Of a stretch of DNA of 64,000 bases, positions 1 to 8,625 are shown in pieces; the first letter of the stretch is position 1; each line of letters opens with the position of its first letter. Where the stretch lies: NCBI RefSeq assembly GCF_900188095.1, contig NZ_FZOT01000014.1, positions 62,001 through 126,000 of the forward strand, given 5' to 3'. The DNA comes from Noviherbaspirillum humi (GTDB lineage Bacteria; Pseudomonadota; Gammaproteobacteria; Burkholderiales; Burkholderiaceae_D). The notes below the pieces were generated by a model, which searched no databases, was not told the origin of the DNA, and saw only the letters and a program-made list of their open reading frames with translations. Made by a program: the position numbers and the translations under genes.

Positions 1-1938
1 ATGGTGACGCCCGAGCAGATAGACCATATCGACGTCGCCTATGGCCCTTTCTCCGCCGCCTATCCCGGCAATTCCTATGGCGCCGTGACAGAAATCACCA
101 CCCGCATGCCGGCCGGCTTCGAGGCAGGCATCAAGGCCAGCGCCAGCCAGCAGCGTTTCAGCCAGTATGGGACCAACGATACCTATCCCGCCGCGCAAGT
201 CGGCATGGACATCGGCAACCGCCAGGGCGACCTGTCCTGGTGGCTGAGCGCCAACCATCTGTCGAGCTTCAGCCAGCCGGTGACCTATCTCACGCTCAAC
301 AATGCCGGCACGCCGGCCGGGGCTGCCTTGCCGGTGATTGCCGGCGGCTTCGCGGACCGCAACCGTACCGGCGGACCGATCCAGGTCATCGGCGCTGGCA
401 GCCTGACGCAGACGGTACAGGATTCGGCCCGGTTGAAGCTGGCTTACGCGTTCAATCCCGGCACGGAATTCGGATACACCCTCGGCTATTGGCAGAATCA
501 GGCCAGCAGCCGCTCGGAGAGCTATTTGTCGGGCAACGGCTCGGCTTATTACAGTGGCACATCGGGCAGCGTCAACATCGGCGGCAATGCCTATGGCGCC
601 GCCGCCATCGCCGGCCTGTTTTCCGCGGCGAGCGCCGAGCAGGAGCACTGGATGCAGGCGTTCTCGCTGAAGAGAAAGCAAAGCGAGACGCTGCGCTGGG
701 AAGCGGTCTTAACCGACTTCCGCTATGGCAAGGACATCAGCCGGCTTTCCACCGGCCCGTATGCGACAGCAACCGGCGGCGGAACCGGTCGGGTGACCGA
801 TGCCGCCGGCACCGGCTGGACCACGCTGGATGTGAAAGGCGATTGGCGCGCCGGCGCCGGACCCCGGCAGCATCAGCTCGCCTTCGGCGTTCATTGGGAC
901 CAGTATCGTCTGGCCAGCCCAACCTACACGGTCGGCGACTGGCGCAACGAGGATCGCGGAAACCTGTTCAGCGATTCGCGCGGCAAGACCCGCACCACGG
1001 CGCTCTGGCTGCAGGATAGCTGGCGCCTGCAGCCGGCTCTCGCCGCCACGATCGGCGCGCGCTACGAGCGCTGGCAGGCTTACGACGGCTACAACTTCGC
1101 CGTCAATGGCAGCGGCACGGCTTTCCCCGTGGTCCAGCCCCAAGTCGATGCCAGCGGGTTGTCGCCCAAGCTGTCCCTGGCCTGGCAGGCGGCGAGCGAC
1201 TGGAGCCTGACCGGTTCGCTCGGCAAGGCCTTGCGCTTCCCGACCGTCGGCGAGCTGTATCAGAACGTTCAGACCGGCTCGACCTTTACCCAGGCCAACC
1301 CCTTCCTCAAGCCGGAACGGGTGCTGGCGGCGGAACTGGCGCTGGCGCATGAGAATGCCGCGGGAAGATGGCGGCTGTCGCTGTTCGAGGAACATGTCGA
1401 GGATGCGCTGGTGGCCCAGACCGCAAGTCTGGCCGGCGTGGCGGCGCCGGTGTCCTTCGTGCAGAACATCGGCCGCACCCGGCAGCGCGGCGTGGAACTG
1501 TCCGGAGGGCGGCGCGACGTGCTGATCAAGGGATTGGAACTGCAGGGCAGCCTGACCTATGTCGATGCCCGCATCACCGACAATCCCGGCTATGTGCCCG
1601 CCACCCCCGGCGCCACGTCAGTGGGCAAGCGCACGCCTTATGTGCCGGCATGGCGGGCCAGCCTTGTCGCCACCTGGCGTCCGGACGAGCGGCTGGCTTA
1701 CACCCTGGCAGGCAGGTACAGCAGTCGCTTGTATGCGACGGTGGACAACACGGATGTCAATCCGGCCACCTATCAGGGTTTCGAAGGCTTCGTGGTATTT
1801 GATGCAAGGCTGCGCTACCGCATCGACCGCCACTGGAGCGCGGCAGTCGGTGTCGACAATTTGAACGACAGGCGCTATTTCCTCTTCCATCCCTTCCCGC
1901 AACGGACGGTGACGGCAGAGCTGGCCTATCGATTTTGA
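1..1938 (+). CDS. TonB-dependent outer-membrane receptor, 5'-truncated by the window edge
   Basis: The 645 visible residues begin inside the plug domain: IDHIDVAYGPFSAAYPGNSY followed by GAVTEI resembles the plug segment where the TonB box and early plug have already passed, so the ATG at base 1 is not the true start. The rest is a long beta-barrel with alternating aromatic strands. The protein ends in LAYRF, the C-terminal phenylalanine expected for outer-membrane barrel assembly. Such receptors import siderophores, vitamin B12 or other large ligands with energy from TonB. The ligand cannot be read from the sequence. No TonB, ExbB or siderophore gene lies nearby. The family is certain; the substrate is unknown. 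Confidence 0.9.
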   Translation: MVTPEQIDHIDVAYGPFSAAYPGNSYGAVTEITTRMPAGFEAGIKASASQQRFSQYGTNDTYPAAQVGMDIGNRQGDLSWWLSANHLSSFSQPVTYLTLNNAGTPAGAALPVIAGGFADRNRTGGPIQVIGAGSLTQTVQDSARLKLAYAFNPGTEFGYTLGYWQNQASSRSESYLSGNGSAYYSGTSGSVNIGGNAYGAAAIAGLFSAASAEQEHWMQAFSLKRKQSETLRWEAVLTDFRYGKDISRLSTGPYATATGGGTGRVTDAAGTGWTTLDVKGDWRAGAGPRQHQLAFGVHWDQYRLASPTYTVGDWRNEDRGNLFSDSRGKTRTTALWLQDSWRLQPALAATIGARYERWQAYDGYNFAVNGSGTAFPVVQPQVDASGLSPKLSLAWQAASDWSLTGSLGKALRFPTVGELYQNVQTGSTFTQANPFLKPERVLAAELALAHENAAGRWRLSLFEEHVEDALVAQTASLAGVAAPVSFVQNIGRTRQRGVELSGGRRDVLIKGLELQGSLTYVDARITDNPGYVPATPGATSVGKRTPYVPAWRASLVATWRPDERLAYTLAGRYSSRLYATVDNTDVNPATYQGFEGFVVFDARLRYRIDRHWSAAVGVDNLNDRRYFLFHPFPQRTVTAELAYRF

Positions 1939-2036
1939 ATGATGAAGGACTGCGCGGCGGGTGGAACCCGGCGGGCCGCCATGGTGATGTGTCGCCATGG
2001 CGGGATGAGAAGAATCGGGGAAGTGTCAGGCAGACA

Positions 2037-2294
2037 TCAGCAGTTGTTGAGCTTGACCGCGCGCAGCCTGTCCATGAGCAGGGCGGTCTCGAGGCCGGAA
2101 TCGTAATGCTCCGAGCCCCTTCGGTAGATCATGGCGCCCACCGTGGCAAGAAAGGCAAAGTCTTCCTCCGACAGGCCGGGCTGCACATGCGCCATGAACT
2201 CGGCAAAGGGCGAGACCAGATCCTCGATGGCAAGCGAATCCTCCAGCTTGTCCGCCAGGTGGTGCATGATTTTGATTGCGTCTTCTTTTTCCAT
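2037..2294 (-). CDS. Small hypothetical protein, 85 aa
   Basis: This is a short acidic, mainly helical protein beginning MEKEDAIKIM and ending VKLNNC. I chose the ATG at 2294 because AGGTG lies about 7 bases upstream; a GTG three codons earlier is also possible. It contains no signal peptide, membrane segment or recognisable motif. It is convergent with the TonB receptor gene and sits at the edge of an AT-rich stretch. I do not recognise the family. Codon use is ordinary and the ribosome site is plausible, so it is probably a real gene. Confidence 0.5.
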   Translation of the reverse strand: MEKEDAIKIMHHLADKLEDSLAIEDLVSPFAEFMAHVQPGLSEEDFAFLATVGAMIYRRGSEHYDSGLETALLMDRLRAVKLNNC

Positions 2295-2596
2295 TCGGTG
2301 CACCTAGTTAGGGTTTCCAGATTCTATGAGCGGCCACTTGGAAAAAGAAATGGCAAAACATAAAAACAGAGGGGCTTTTCGCGGTTTATTTCGCTTAACG
2401 TCGCGATTGGGTGACATTCGTTACTGGTTTCGCTAGTTTTCCAGTAATTTTTGGCCATTTCCTGCAGTTTTTGCTGCGGCATGCTGGAGCGCGTCACCAT
2501 TTTCTAACGAAATATTAAACAGGTGCCCATTGTTTGCGCGCCGGCATAACCGATGCTGTTTCTGACGAATTCAAATGCTCGTCTATCGCTCGTCTA
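2295..2596. other. AT-rich intergenic stretch, no gene seen
   Basis: About 300 bases, visibly poorer in G and C than the flanking genes, with T-rich and A-rich runs. No open frame with a ribosome site is visible. It presumably holds the promoter of the 85-aa minus-strand gene, but no convincing -35/-10 pair was found. Confidence 0.4.
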
Positions 2597-3022
2597 TCAG
2601 GTTTGACTATTGTTTGATTGAACAAACGAAGCCCATGTAAACCGGGGTTCTGATATCCAGCCCGCTAATTCCGCAGCTTTAATGACTCTGTGTACCAGTG
2701 CTTCTACATTTGCCCTTTCAGCTGGATTTTTGCGTAAGAGTCGAAGGGAGGCATCTAATGCAGCAAAAACACGGGCTGTGCCAGTCGAGTTGGATGGTGT
2801 TTCTCGAACTGGAAAACCCTTTTCATCAACAAGCTTTTCAAGCTTGTCCAGCCAAATGCGAGCTTGTGTCACATTGGGAGGAATTTTGGTTGCGGCAACA
2901 GGGGTGAGATTTGCCGCAGATATAACCCCGGCCTGCACCTTTATCGATGGATTGTTTTCTTCGGACTTTTGTCCTCTGGAGGGGAGCGCGGAAGTGCCCC
3001 ATCCGATGTCGGTGATACTCAT
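2597..3022 (-). CDS. Hypothetical protein, 141 aa
   Basis: The frame is open further upstream (to 3127), but the start MSITDIGWG at 3022 has GGGAG about 10 bases before it, so I prefer the 141-residue form. The N-terminal third is Ser/Pro-rich and probably disordered (residues 1-45). The rest is helical, with LDKLEKLVDEKGFPV and LVHRVIKAAELAGWI. No signal peptide, metal site or catalytic motif is visible. The gene lies in DNA of lower GC than its neighbours, which suggests horizontal acquisition. The function is unknown. Confidence 0.45.
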   Translation of the reverse strand: MSITDIGWGTSALPSRGQKSEENNPSIKVQAGVISAANLTPVAATKIPPNVTQARIWLDKLEKLVDEKGFPVRETPSNSTGTARVFAALDASLRLLRKNPAERANVEALVHRVIKAAELAGWISEPRFTWASFVQSNNSQT

Positions 3023-3548
3023 AGTTTGATTTCTCCCTTTTGCTGATTGAGCGAGATGGCAACGTTTTGTCCAATTTCTCAACTCATTGAATTTTGACTC
3101 CATTCCAAAGAGCAAATTAAATGCCAATTGCCGTAGAAGAAGTATTCAGCTTTATGGATTTGGGACGATGCCTTATCGGGTTACAGGCAGCATCAGGATT
3201 ATCTGCTGATCAAACTCTGATTGATAGTCCCAGGTTTTCGGTATTTGGCCGTTCCTAAGCCAACAACCATTGGAATTCCCTCGATGCGCAGCCGACTGTT
3301 AATTGAATTCATGCTGGTCGAGCGATGGCGTTGGCGAAAGGGGGCAGTCTTATCGAATCTGGTATCAATCTCATTCGCGCATGGCTGACATGCCTGGACA
3401 AGGCCAACGGATGTGAGTGGATCTGCGTTCGATGGCGAGGTGTTGCTCTGCGCGATGAACCATTAGCATCAGCCGGGGAGAACAATTGCTTCAACGTGGC
3501 GCCATGTGCCCTGGCCGTAATCGACCGGGGCACATCCATGAAGTCAGT
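3023..3548. other. Intergenic stretch, 526 bases, no confident gene
   Basis: A 45-codon plus-strand frame (3121-3258, starting MPIAVEEVF) has only a weak purine-rich leader. The open frames after 3300 are antisense shadows of the oxidoreductase gene or short chance frames. The composition is intermediate between the AT-rich patch and the GC-rich catabolic genes. No repeat or terminator was recognised. Confidence 0.35.
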
Positions 3549-5789
3549 TCAAGCTATCAACGCCTTCACGCCCGCTGCATTAAACGGCAGGTCACGCAAC
3601 CGCTTGCCCAACGCATTCGCCAGCGCATTGCCGATCGCCGCCGCCGCCGGACCCTGGGCGCCTTCGCCCACGCCGAGCGAGGGCCGGTCGGGCCGGTCGA
3701 TCAGCACCACGTCCACCGCCGGCACATCGGGGAAGCGCAGGGCGGGATAGTCTGCCCAGGATGCGGTGGTGACGCGGCGGCGGTCGAAGCCGATCGCTTC
3801 GCGCAGCGTCCAGCTGGCCGACTGGATCAGGCCGCCTTCGATCTGGTTGCGCAAGCCGTCCGGATTGACCACCAGGCCGGCATCCACCGCCGCCGTCAGA
3901 CGCGAGACCCGGACATCGCCGCTGGCGCGGTCGACCGCGACGTCGGCGATCACCGCCACATACGACGCCTGGTTCTTGTACTGGGAAAAGGCGATGCCGC
4001 GGCCCTGCAGGCTGCCGCGCGCTGGCTGGCTGCTCCATTGCGCCTTGTCGGCCACCGCCTGGATCACCGCGCGCGCGCGCGGATCCTCCAGATGGCGCAG
4101 GCGGAATTCCACCGGGTCGACGCCGGCCAGCGCCGCCATCTCGTCCATGAAGCTTTCCAGCGCAAACACGTTGCCGTAGGCGCCCAAGGTGCGCAGCGAG
4201 GAGGCGCGCAGCGGCGCCGAGGTGATCAGATGGTTCACCACCTTCTGCTGCGGGAATTTGTACAGCGGCACGGCATTGCGGTCGCTGCCGCCGGACGGCG
4301 GCGGCACGTTCTTCGCGCTTGCCGCCTTGAACGGCTGCGCCAGATACCAGCTCGACAGCAGGTTGATGCCGTCGCTGTCGCCAGGACGCATCGAGTGCGG
4401 CTGGCTCCAGACCTCGTGCTGCCAGTCGACGATGCGGCCGGAGCCGTCCACCGCGCCGCGCAGGCGCATGGCCATCGCCGAGCCGAACGGCTCCCAACCG
4501 AATTCATCCTCGCGCATCAGCTGCAGCTTGATCGGCGTGCCGGGCAGGGCGCGCGCCAGCAGCGCCGCGTCCAGCGCCGCATCGTCGGCCGCGTTGTGGC
4601 CATAGCAGCCGGCGCTTTCCCGGTGCCGCACGATCACGTTCTGCAGCGGCAGGCCGAGCACCTTCGACAAATCGGTGCGCAGGTTGAAGACACCCTGGGT
4701 ATGGCTCCAGACTTCCATCTTGCCGTCGCTGAAGCGGGCCACCGAGCAGGATGGGCCGATCGAGGCATGCGCCTGATAGGGCCGGCTATAAAGCGCCTCC
4801 AGGGTTTTCGCGCCGGCCGGCGTTTCGCCCTTTTTCTCGTTGATGACGGTGGTCTGCACCGGCATGGCGCTTATCATGGCGGCGACCAAGTCCATGCCGG
4901 ATGGCGGCAGGCTGTCGGTTTCTTCCCACTTGGCGCTCGCCTTGAGCGCGCGCATGGCCTTGATCGCCTGTTCCTCGCGCTTTGCCGCCACCGCCAGGTA
5001 GCTGCCGTCGCGCAGCACCGCGACCACGCCGGGCAGGGCTTTCACGCCGGCCTCATCGAAGGAGAGCAGCTTCGCGCCGGGCGAGGCCGGCCGCACCACG
5101 CGGGCGAACAGCATGCCGGGCAGCCGCATGTCCTGCAAATACGCGGGCGCGCCGGTGACCTTGCCCGGAATGTCGCGGCGCGGCACCGAGGTGCCGACCA
5201 GCTGATACTGCGCCACCGGCTTGGCCGGCGCTTCCGCCGGCGCGGCGGTTTCCAGGTCTTCGCCGAGCAGCTGCCAGTAGGTGACCGTCTTGCCGTCCGG
5301 CGCGCTGATGCGTCCGTCCGCCACCTTCAACGCCGTGGCCGGCGCGCCGAGCTTCTGCGAGGCCGCCTGCAGCAGCCGGGCGCGCGCCTTGGCGCAGGCG
5401 GTGCGCAGCGCGCGGCCGCCGACTTCCACCGACTGGCTGCCGGACGTTACGCCTTCGTTCGGCCCCTGGGCGGTATCGCCGGAGACGATGCGCAGGCGCG
5501 TCATGGCGACGTCGAGCTCATCGCCCACGATCTGCGAGAAGGCGGTGAGGATGCCCTGGCCGAGCTCTACCTTGCCGGTGTAGAAAACCACGCTGCCGTC
5601 GCGGTTGAGCCGCAGCCAGCTGTCGAAGCGATGGCCGGCCTCATCGGTGACCGGCTTCATGGCATTGGCCGGGCCTTGCTGCGCGTCGGCCTGCAGCACG
5701 GGAAAGAGGGTAAAGCCGATGGTCAGCGCGCCGCTGCGCTTGAGGAAGCTGCGGCGCGAGGCGTCATGGGAAAGGATGCGGTTCTTCAT
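3549..5789 (-). CDS. Molybdenum hydroxylase large subunit, isoquinoline 1-oxidoreductase/aldehyde dehydrogenase type
   Basis: This 746-residue protein belongs to the xanthine-oxidase-family large subunits that carry the molybdopterin cytosine dinucleotide cofactor and hydroxylate N-heteroaromatics or oxidise aldehydes. The N-terminus carries a twin-arginine-like signal (SRRSFLKRSGALTIGFT, about residues 12-28), which suggests Tat export to the periplasm. The motif GVGEGAQGPAAAAIGNALA near the C-terminus contains the conserved glutamate base. The start overlaps the stop of the small subunit by four bases (ATGA), so the two are translationally coupled. No FAD subunit is present, as in the two-subunit IorAB type, which passes electrons to a cytochrome. 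The substrate is unknown. No XdhC-like maturation factor lies in the window. Confidence 0.85.
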   Translation of the reverse strand: MKNRILSHDASRRSFLKRSGALTIGFTLFPVLQADAQQGPANAMKPVTDEAGHRFDSWLRLNRDGSVVFYTGKVELGQGILTAFSQIVGDELDVAMTRLRIVSGDTAQGPNEGVTSGSQSVEVGGRALRTACAKARARLLQAASQKLGAPATALKVADGRISAPDGKTVTYWQLLGEDLETAAPAEAPAKPVAQYQLVGTSVPRRDIPGKVTGAPAYLQDMRLPGMLFARVVRPASPGAKLLSFDEAGVKALPGVVAVLRDGSYLAVAAKREEQAIKAMRALKASAKWEETDSLPPSGMDLVAAMISAMPVQTTVINEKKGETPAGAKTLEALYSRPYQAHASIGPSCSVARFSDGKMEVWSHTQGVFNLRTDLSKVLGLPLQNVIVRHRESAGCYGHNAADDAALDAALLARALPGTPIKLQLMREDEFGWEPFGSAMAMRLRGAVDGSGRIVDWQHEVWSQPHSMRPGDSDGINLLSSWYLAQPFKAASAKNVPPPSGGSDRNAVPLYKFPQQKVVNHLITSAPLRASSLRTLGAYGNVFALESFMDEMAALAGVDPVEFRLRHLEDPRARAVIQAVADKAQWSSQPARGSLQGRGIAFSQYKNQASYVAVIADVAVDRASGDVRVSRLTAAVDAGLVVNPDGLRNQIEGGLIQSASWTLREAIGFDRRRVTTASWADYPALRFPDVPAVDVVLIDRPDRPSLGVGEGAQGPAAAAIGNALANALGKRLRDLPFNAAGVKALIA

Positions 5790-6247
5790 GCCATCTCCCT
5801 GGCCGCGCGCAGCACGGCGCGGACGATGCGGGTGTGGGTGCCGCAGCGGCACAGGTTGCCGGCGAGCGCCTCGCGCACCTGGTCCGGCGTGGGCAGCGGA
5901 TTGCGGTCGAGCAGGGCCTTGGCCGACATGATCATGCCGGCGCTGCAGTAGCCGCACTGCGCCGCCTGTTCCTCGATGAAGGCGCGCTGCAGCGGATGCA
6001 GCTTGTCGGCGCTGCCAATGCCTTCGATGGTGGTAACTTCCTTGCCGGCTACGGCGGAAGCCGGGGTGACGCAGGAGCGCACCGCGTTGCCGTCGACGTG
6101 CACCGTGCAGGCGCCGCACTGCGCCATGCCGCAGCCAAACTTGGCGCCGTTCAGTTCCAGGTCGTTGCGCAGGACGTAGAGAAGGGGAGTGTCGGCCTCG
6201 GCGTCGCTCTGGCGCTGCCGGCCGTTGACTTTGACGGAGATGCTCAT
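5786..6247 (-). CDS. Molybdenum hydroxylase small [2Fe-2S] subunit, IorA-like
   Basis: This 153-residue protein carries two [2Fe-2S] clusters that pass electrons away from the molybdenum site of the large subunit. The plant-type ferredoxin motif is GCGMAQCGACTVHVDGN with a later Cys (about residues 40-63). The all-helical second domain has CGYCSAGM and CRCGTHTRI near the C-terminus. The start at MSISVKVNG is where family members usually begin; the frame is open 27 codons further upstream without a better site. It is the promoter-proximal gene of the pair and overlaps the large subunit by ATGA. A terminator hairpin separates it from the binding-protein gene upstream. Confidence 0.88.
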   Translation of the reverse strand: MSISVKVNGRQRQSDAEADTPLLYVLRNDLELNGAKFGCGMAQCGACTVHVDGNAVRSCVTPASAVAGKEVTTIEGIGSADKLHPLQRAFIEEQAAQCGYCSAGMIMSAKALLDRNPLPTPDQVREALAGNLCRCGTHTRIVRAVLRAAREMA

Positions 6248-6289
6248 GAGGGTCTCGCTGTTCGAATCGGATGCCGCGAACCGGCATCC

Positions 6290-6350
6290 AAAAAGGAAAA
6301 GCCGGCTGCGGCGGGCCGAACGCTTCAAGCGCCCGGTCCGCCGCAGCCGG
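6290..6350 (-). terminator. Rho-independent terminator after the binding-protein gene
   Basis: A perfect 13-bp inverted repeat (CCGGCTGCGGCGG at 6302-6314 and its complement at 6338-6350) lies 9 bases beyond the stop of the minus-strand gene ending at 6359. On the minus strand it is followed by CTTTTCCTTTTT. It should end that transcript and separate it from the molybdenum hydroxylase genes. Confidence 0.75.
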
Positions 6351-6358
6351 TCAGCCGG

Positions 6359-7381
6359 TTACTGCGTGCCTGCCTTTTCCAGGTAGCGGCTATCGATGTA
6401 TTTCATCGGATCGGTCAGCTGCTTCTGCGGCGTGCCGTACTTGCTGCGCAGGGCCAGCACGGTGCGGATGCCTTCCACGTTGAAGGCGGGATTGCGCTGC
6501 AGGCCGTTTTCCAGCAGCTGGGTCAGGGCCGACTTGGCCAGTTCCGGCGTGATGTCGCGGGTATTGGCCACCAGCAGCGCTTCCGAAATCGCCCGGTTCT
6601 TCGGATCGTAGATGAACTCCAGTCCCTTGCGGTAGGCCCGGATGAAATTCACCAGCGCATCCTCGTTCTGAGCAGCCCAGCGGCGGGTGGTCAGGCCCAC
6701 CGTGCCCTGATAGTTGCCGAGCGACTTTCCGGCTGCCAGCTCGGTGAAACCTTTCTCCTTGGCCATCAGGTCGAACGGCGTGCGCAGCAGGGTGGCGTCG
6801 TTCTCGCCGGCGAGCAGGGTCTTGAAGCGGTTCGAGGTGCTGCCGGCGCGCACGAACTTGACATCATCCTGCGACAGACCGCTGCGCGCCACGAAGTCGC
6901 GCAGCACGAAGGCGAAGCCGGTGTTCATCGCGTCCACCGACAGCGACTTGCCCTTCAGGTCTTCGCCCTTCCTGATGGCCGGTGCCGCCATCACCGACAG
7001 CATGCCGTTGTCGCCGCCCATGAAGGCGAACATGTCCGGATTCTCGAGCGGCACCTCGCCCTGGCCTTCCTGATAGCCGATGACGTTGTCGATGCCGGCG
7101 AAAGCGATGTCGTAGCGGCCTTCCATGATGCCCTTCACCAGCACCACCGAGTTCGGCGTGTTGGTCATGTCGACGGCCAGCTTGGCTTCATTGAAATAGC
7201 CCTGGCGCTGGGCGGCCCAGAGCGGCAGGTTCCAGCCGCCGTCGAAGACGATCAGCTTGAGCGGCTTCAGCGCCGGGGCGGCCGGCGTCGGCGCAGCCGG
7301 GGCCTGGGCCTGGGCCGACAAATGGACGAACGAGGCGGCCAGTACGCTCAGGCACAGGCGGGGCAGGTGTTGCAGCTTCAT
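6359..7381 (-). CDS. Orphan ABC-type substrate-binding protein, NMT1/SsuA-like
   Basis: This 340-residue periplasmic protein has a signal peptide (residues 1-25, ending SAQAQA), an Ala/Pro linker and then a type II periplasmic-binding fold. The opening LKLIVFDGGWNLPLWAAQRQ followed by GYFNEAKL is typical of NMT1/nitrate-taurine binding proteins, and GIMEGRYDIAFAGIDNV follows as expected. These proteins capture small organic anions or amines. No cognate permease or ATPase is nearby, so it either serves a distant transporter or acts in sensing. Its place beside a LacI regulator and catabolic genes suggests that it binds a substrate of that pathway; this is inference. Confidence 0.8.
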   Translation of the reverse strand: MKLQHLPRLCLSVLAASFVHLSAQAQAPAAPTPAAPALKPLKLIVFDGGWNLPLWAAQRQGYFNEAKLAVDMTNTPNSVVLVKGIMEGRYDIAFAGIDNVIGYQEGQGEVPLENPDMFAFMGGDNGMLSVMAAPAIRKGEDLKGKSLSVDAMNTGFAFVLRDFVARSGLSQDDVKFVRAGSTSNRFKTLLAGENDATLLRTPFDLMAKEKGFTELAAGKSLGNYQGTVGLTTRRWAAQNEDALVNFIRAYRKGLEFIYDPKNRAISEALLVANTRDITPELAKSALTQLLENGLQRNPAFNVEGIRTVLALRSKYGTPQKQLTDPMKYIDSRYLEKAGTQ

Positions 7382-7427
7382 GGGTGTCTCCTCCTCATGA
7401 TGGGGTGTGGTGTGGTTAGGGTGCGGC

Positions 7428-8480
7428 CTAGCCCGTCGCCGGATTGTGCCGGCGTGCAGGCGGAGCGGTGGAACCGCGCGCCATCAGTTGCGGCGCGAGG
7501 GTGATGCGTACCGGTGTTGTCCCCGGATTCTGTAAATGGTTGAGCAGCAGCCTCGCCGCCTGGCGACCCATCTCCAGGTGCTGGATGCGCAGGGTGGTCA
7601 GCGGCGGATCCAGCATGTCGACCAGCGGCATGTCGTTGTGGCCGATGATGGAAATATCCTGCGGGCAGCGCAGGCCGCGCGCCTTCAGGGTGTCGTAGCA
7701 GCCGAGGGCGATCAGATCGTTGGCGGCGACGATGGCGGTGATGCCGGCATGTCGGTCGAGCAGGGCGGCGCAGGCGAGGGCGCCCGCCTCGCGCGTGAAT
7801 TCGGCGCAGGCCAGCTCGATGCCCTCGGCATCAGCCGCTTCCATCGCCAGTCGGAAGCCGAGGCTGCGCCCGGCGCCGGTGGCGAGGCGGGCCGGACCGG
7901 ACAAATGAGCGATGCATGCATGGCCGAGCGCCAGCAGATGGTCGACCGCCAGCTTCATCGACAGGAAGTCGTCGTTCACCACTTCCGGCACATGGCGCGC
8001 ATCCTCGCCGCGATTCACCAGCACCGCCGGCATGTTTTCCTGCAGGCAGCGCTGTACCAGATAATCCTGGCGCGAGGCGGTGGCGATCACGAGGCCGTCC
8101 ACCATGCTGCCCATCATCCGCTCCAGCAGCTGGTCCTGCTCGGCGCTGTTGCCGCCGCTGCTGGCGACCATGACCGAGAAGCCGTGGCCGCGCAATTCCT
8201 CTTCCAGTCCGCGCACGATGGGCGGAAACACCGGATTGGTGATATCCGGCAGCAGCATGCCGATCAGGTGCGAGCGGCCGCCGCGTAGGGCCGCCGCTGC
8301 CTTGTTCGGCCGGTAGCCGAGATGGCGTGCCGATTCCAGCACCCGCTTCACCACTTCCTCGCCCAGCAGATGCCGCGTGTCCGGATTCAGGGCACGGGAA
8401 ACGGTGGAAGCGTTGACGTCCGCATGCTGGGCAACGTCACGGATGGTAGGGCGCCGGCGTGGCGCAAGGGTGTCGGTCAT
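7428..8480 (-). CDS. LacI-family transcriptional repressor
   Basis: This 350-residue protein has the N-terminal LacI helix-turn-helix (TIRDVAQHADVNASTVSRAL, about residues 12-31), then the hinge HLGYRPNKAAAALRGGRS and a periplasmic-binding-type effector domain. It is divergent from the dioxygenase operon. A 14-base LacI-type site at 8484-8497 lies directly in front of its own start codon, where a Shine-Dalgarno sequence would be, so autorepression is likely. A second site overlaps the dioxygenase promoter. The effector is probably a substrate or intermediate of that operon, but nothing in the sequence identifies it. Confidence 0.9.
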   Translation of the reverse strand: MTDTLAPRRRPTIRDVAQHADVNASTVSRALNPDTRHLLGEEVVKRVLESARHLGYRPNKAAAALRGGRSHLIGMLLPDITNPVFPPIVRGLEEELRGHGFSVMVASSGGNSAEQDQLLERMMGSMVDGLVIATASRQDYLVQRCLQENMPAVLVNRGEDARHVPEVVNDDFLSMKLAVDHLLALGHACIAHLSGPARLATGAGRSLGFRLAMEAADAEGIELACAEFTREAGALACAALLDRHAGITAIVAANDLIALGCYDTLKARGLRCPQDISIIGHNDMPLVDMLDPPLTTLRIQHLEMGRQAARLLLNHLQNPGTTPVRITLAPQLMARGSTAPPARRHNPATG

Positions 8481-8483
8481 TCG

Positions 8484-8497
8484 TGCAATCGATTGCT
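8484..8497. promoter_or_regulatory. LacI-type operator, proximal to the repressor gene
   Basis: TGCAATCGATTGCT contains the perfect 12-base palindrome GCAATCGATTGC and fits the LacI-family pattern TGNAANCGNTTNCA at all but the last position. It begins 4 bases upstream of the repressor start codon. Its centre is 111 bases from that of the second site. Confidence 0.65.
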
Positions 8498-8565
8498 TTC
8501 AATTCGTCAATAGCGATACTAAGCAAATGCCTGAGGGATTCTACGATGAATCTCGTTCTTCTGGA

Positions 8566-8608
8566 TTGACATGCAAAAAGGCTCGGGCCTATTATGCACA
8601 CGTTTGCA
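8566..8608 (+). promoter_or_regulatory. Promoter with overlapping LacI-type operator for the dioxygenase operon
   Basis: TTGACA at 8566-8571 and TATTAT at 8590-8595 are separated by 18 bases, a near-consensus sigma-70 promoter. The operator-like 14-mer TGCACACGTTTGCA (8595-8608) overlaps the last base of the -10 and covers the expected start of transcription. It fits TGNAANCGNTTNCA with one mismatch. A repressor bound here would block initiation directly. The dioxygenase ATG follows 17 bases downstream with AGAGGAAAG before it. Confidence 0.75.
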
Positions 8609-8625
8609 CAAAGAGGAAAGCCGCC

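Noticed and set aside
3486-7504. Long plus-strand open frames of 821 and 556 codons opposite the oxidoreductase and binding-protein genes
   Set aside because: They are Arg/His/Ala-rich antisense shadows typical of GC-rich DNA. The minus-strand frames encode complete known families.
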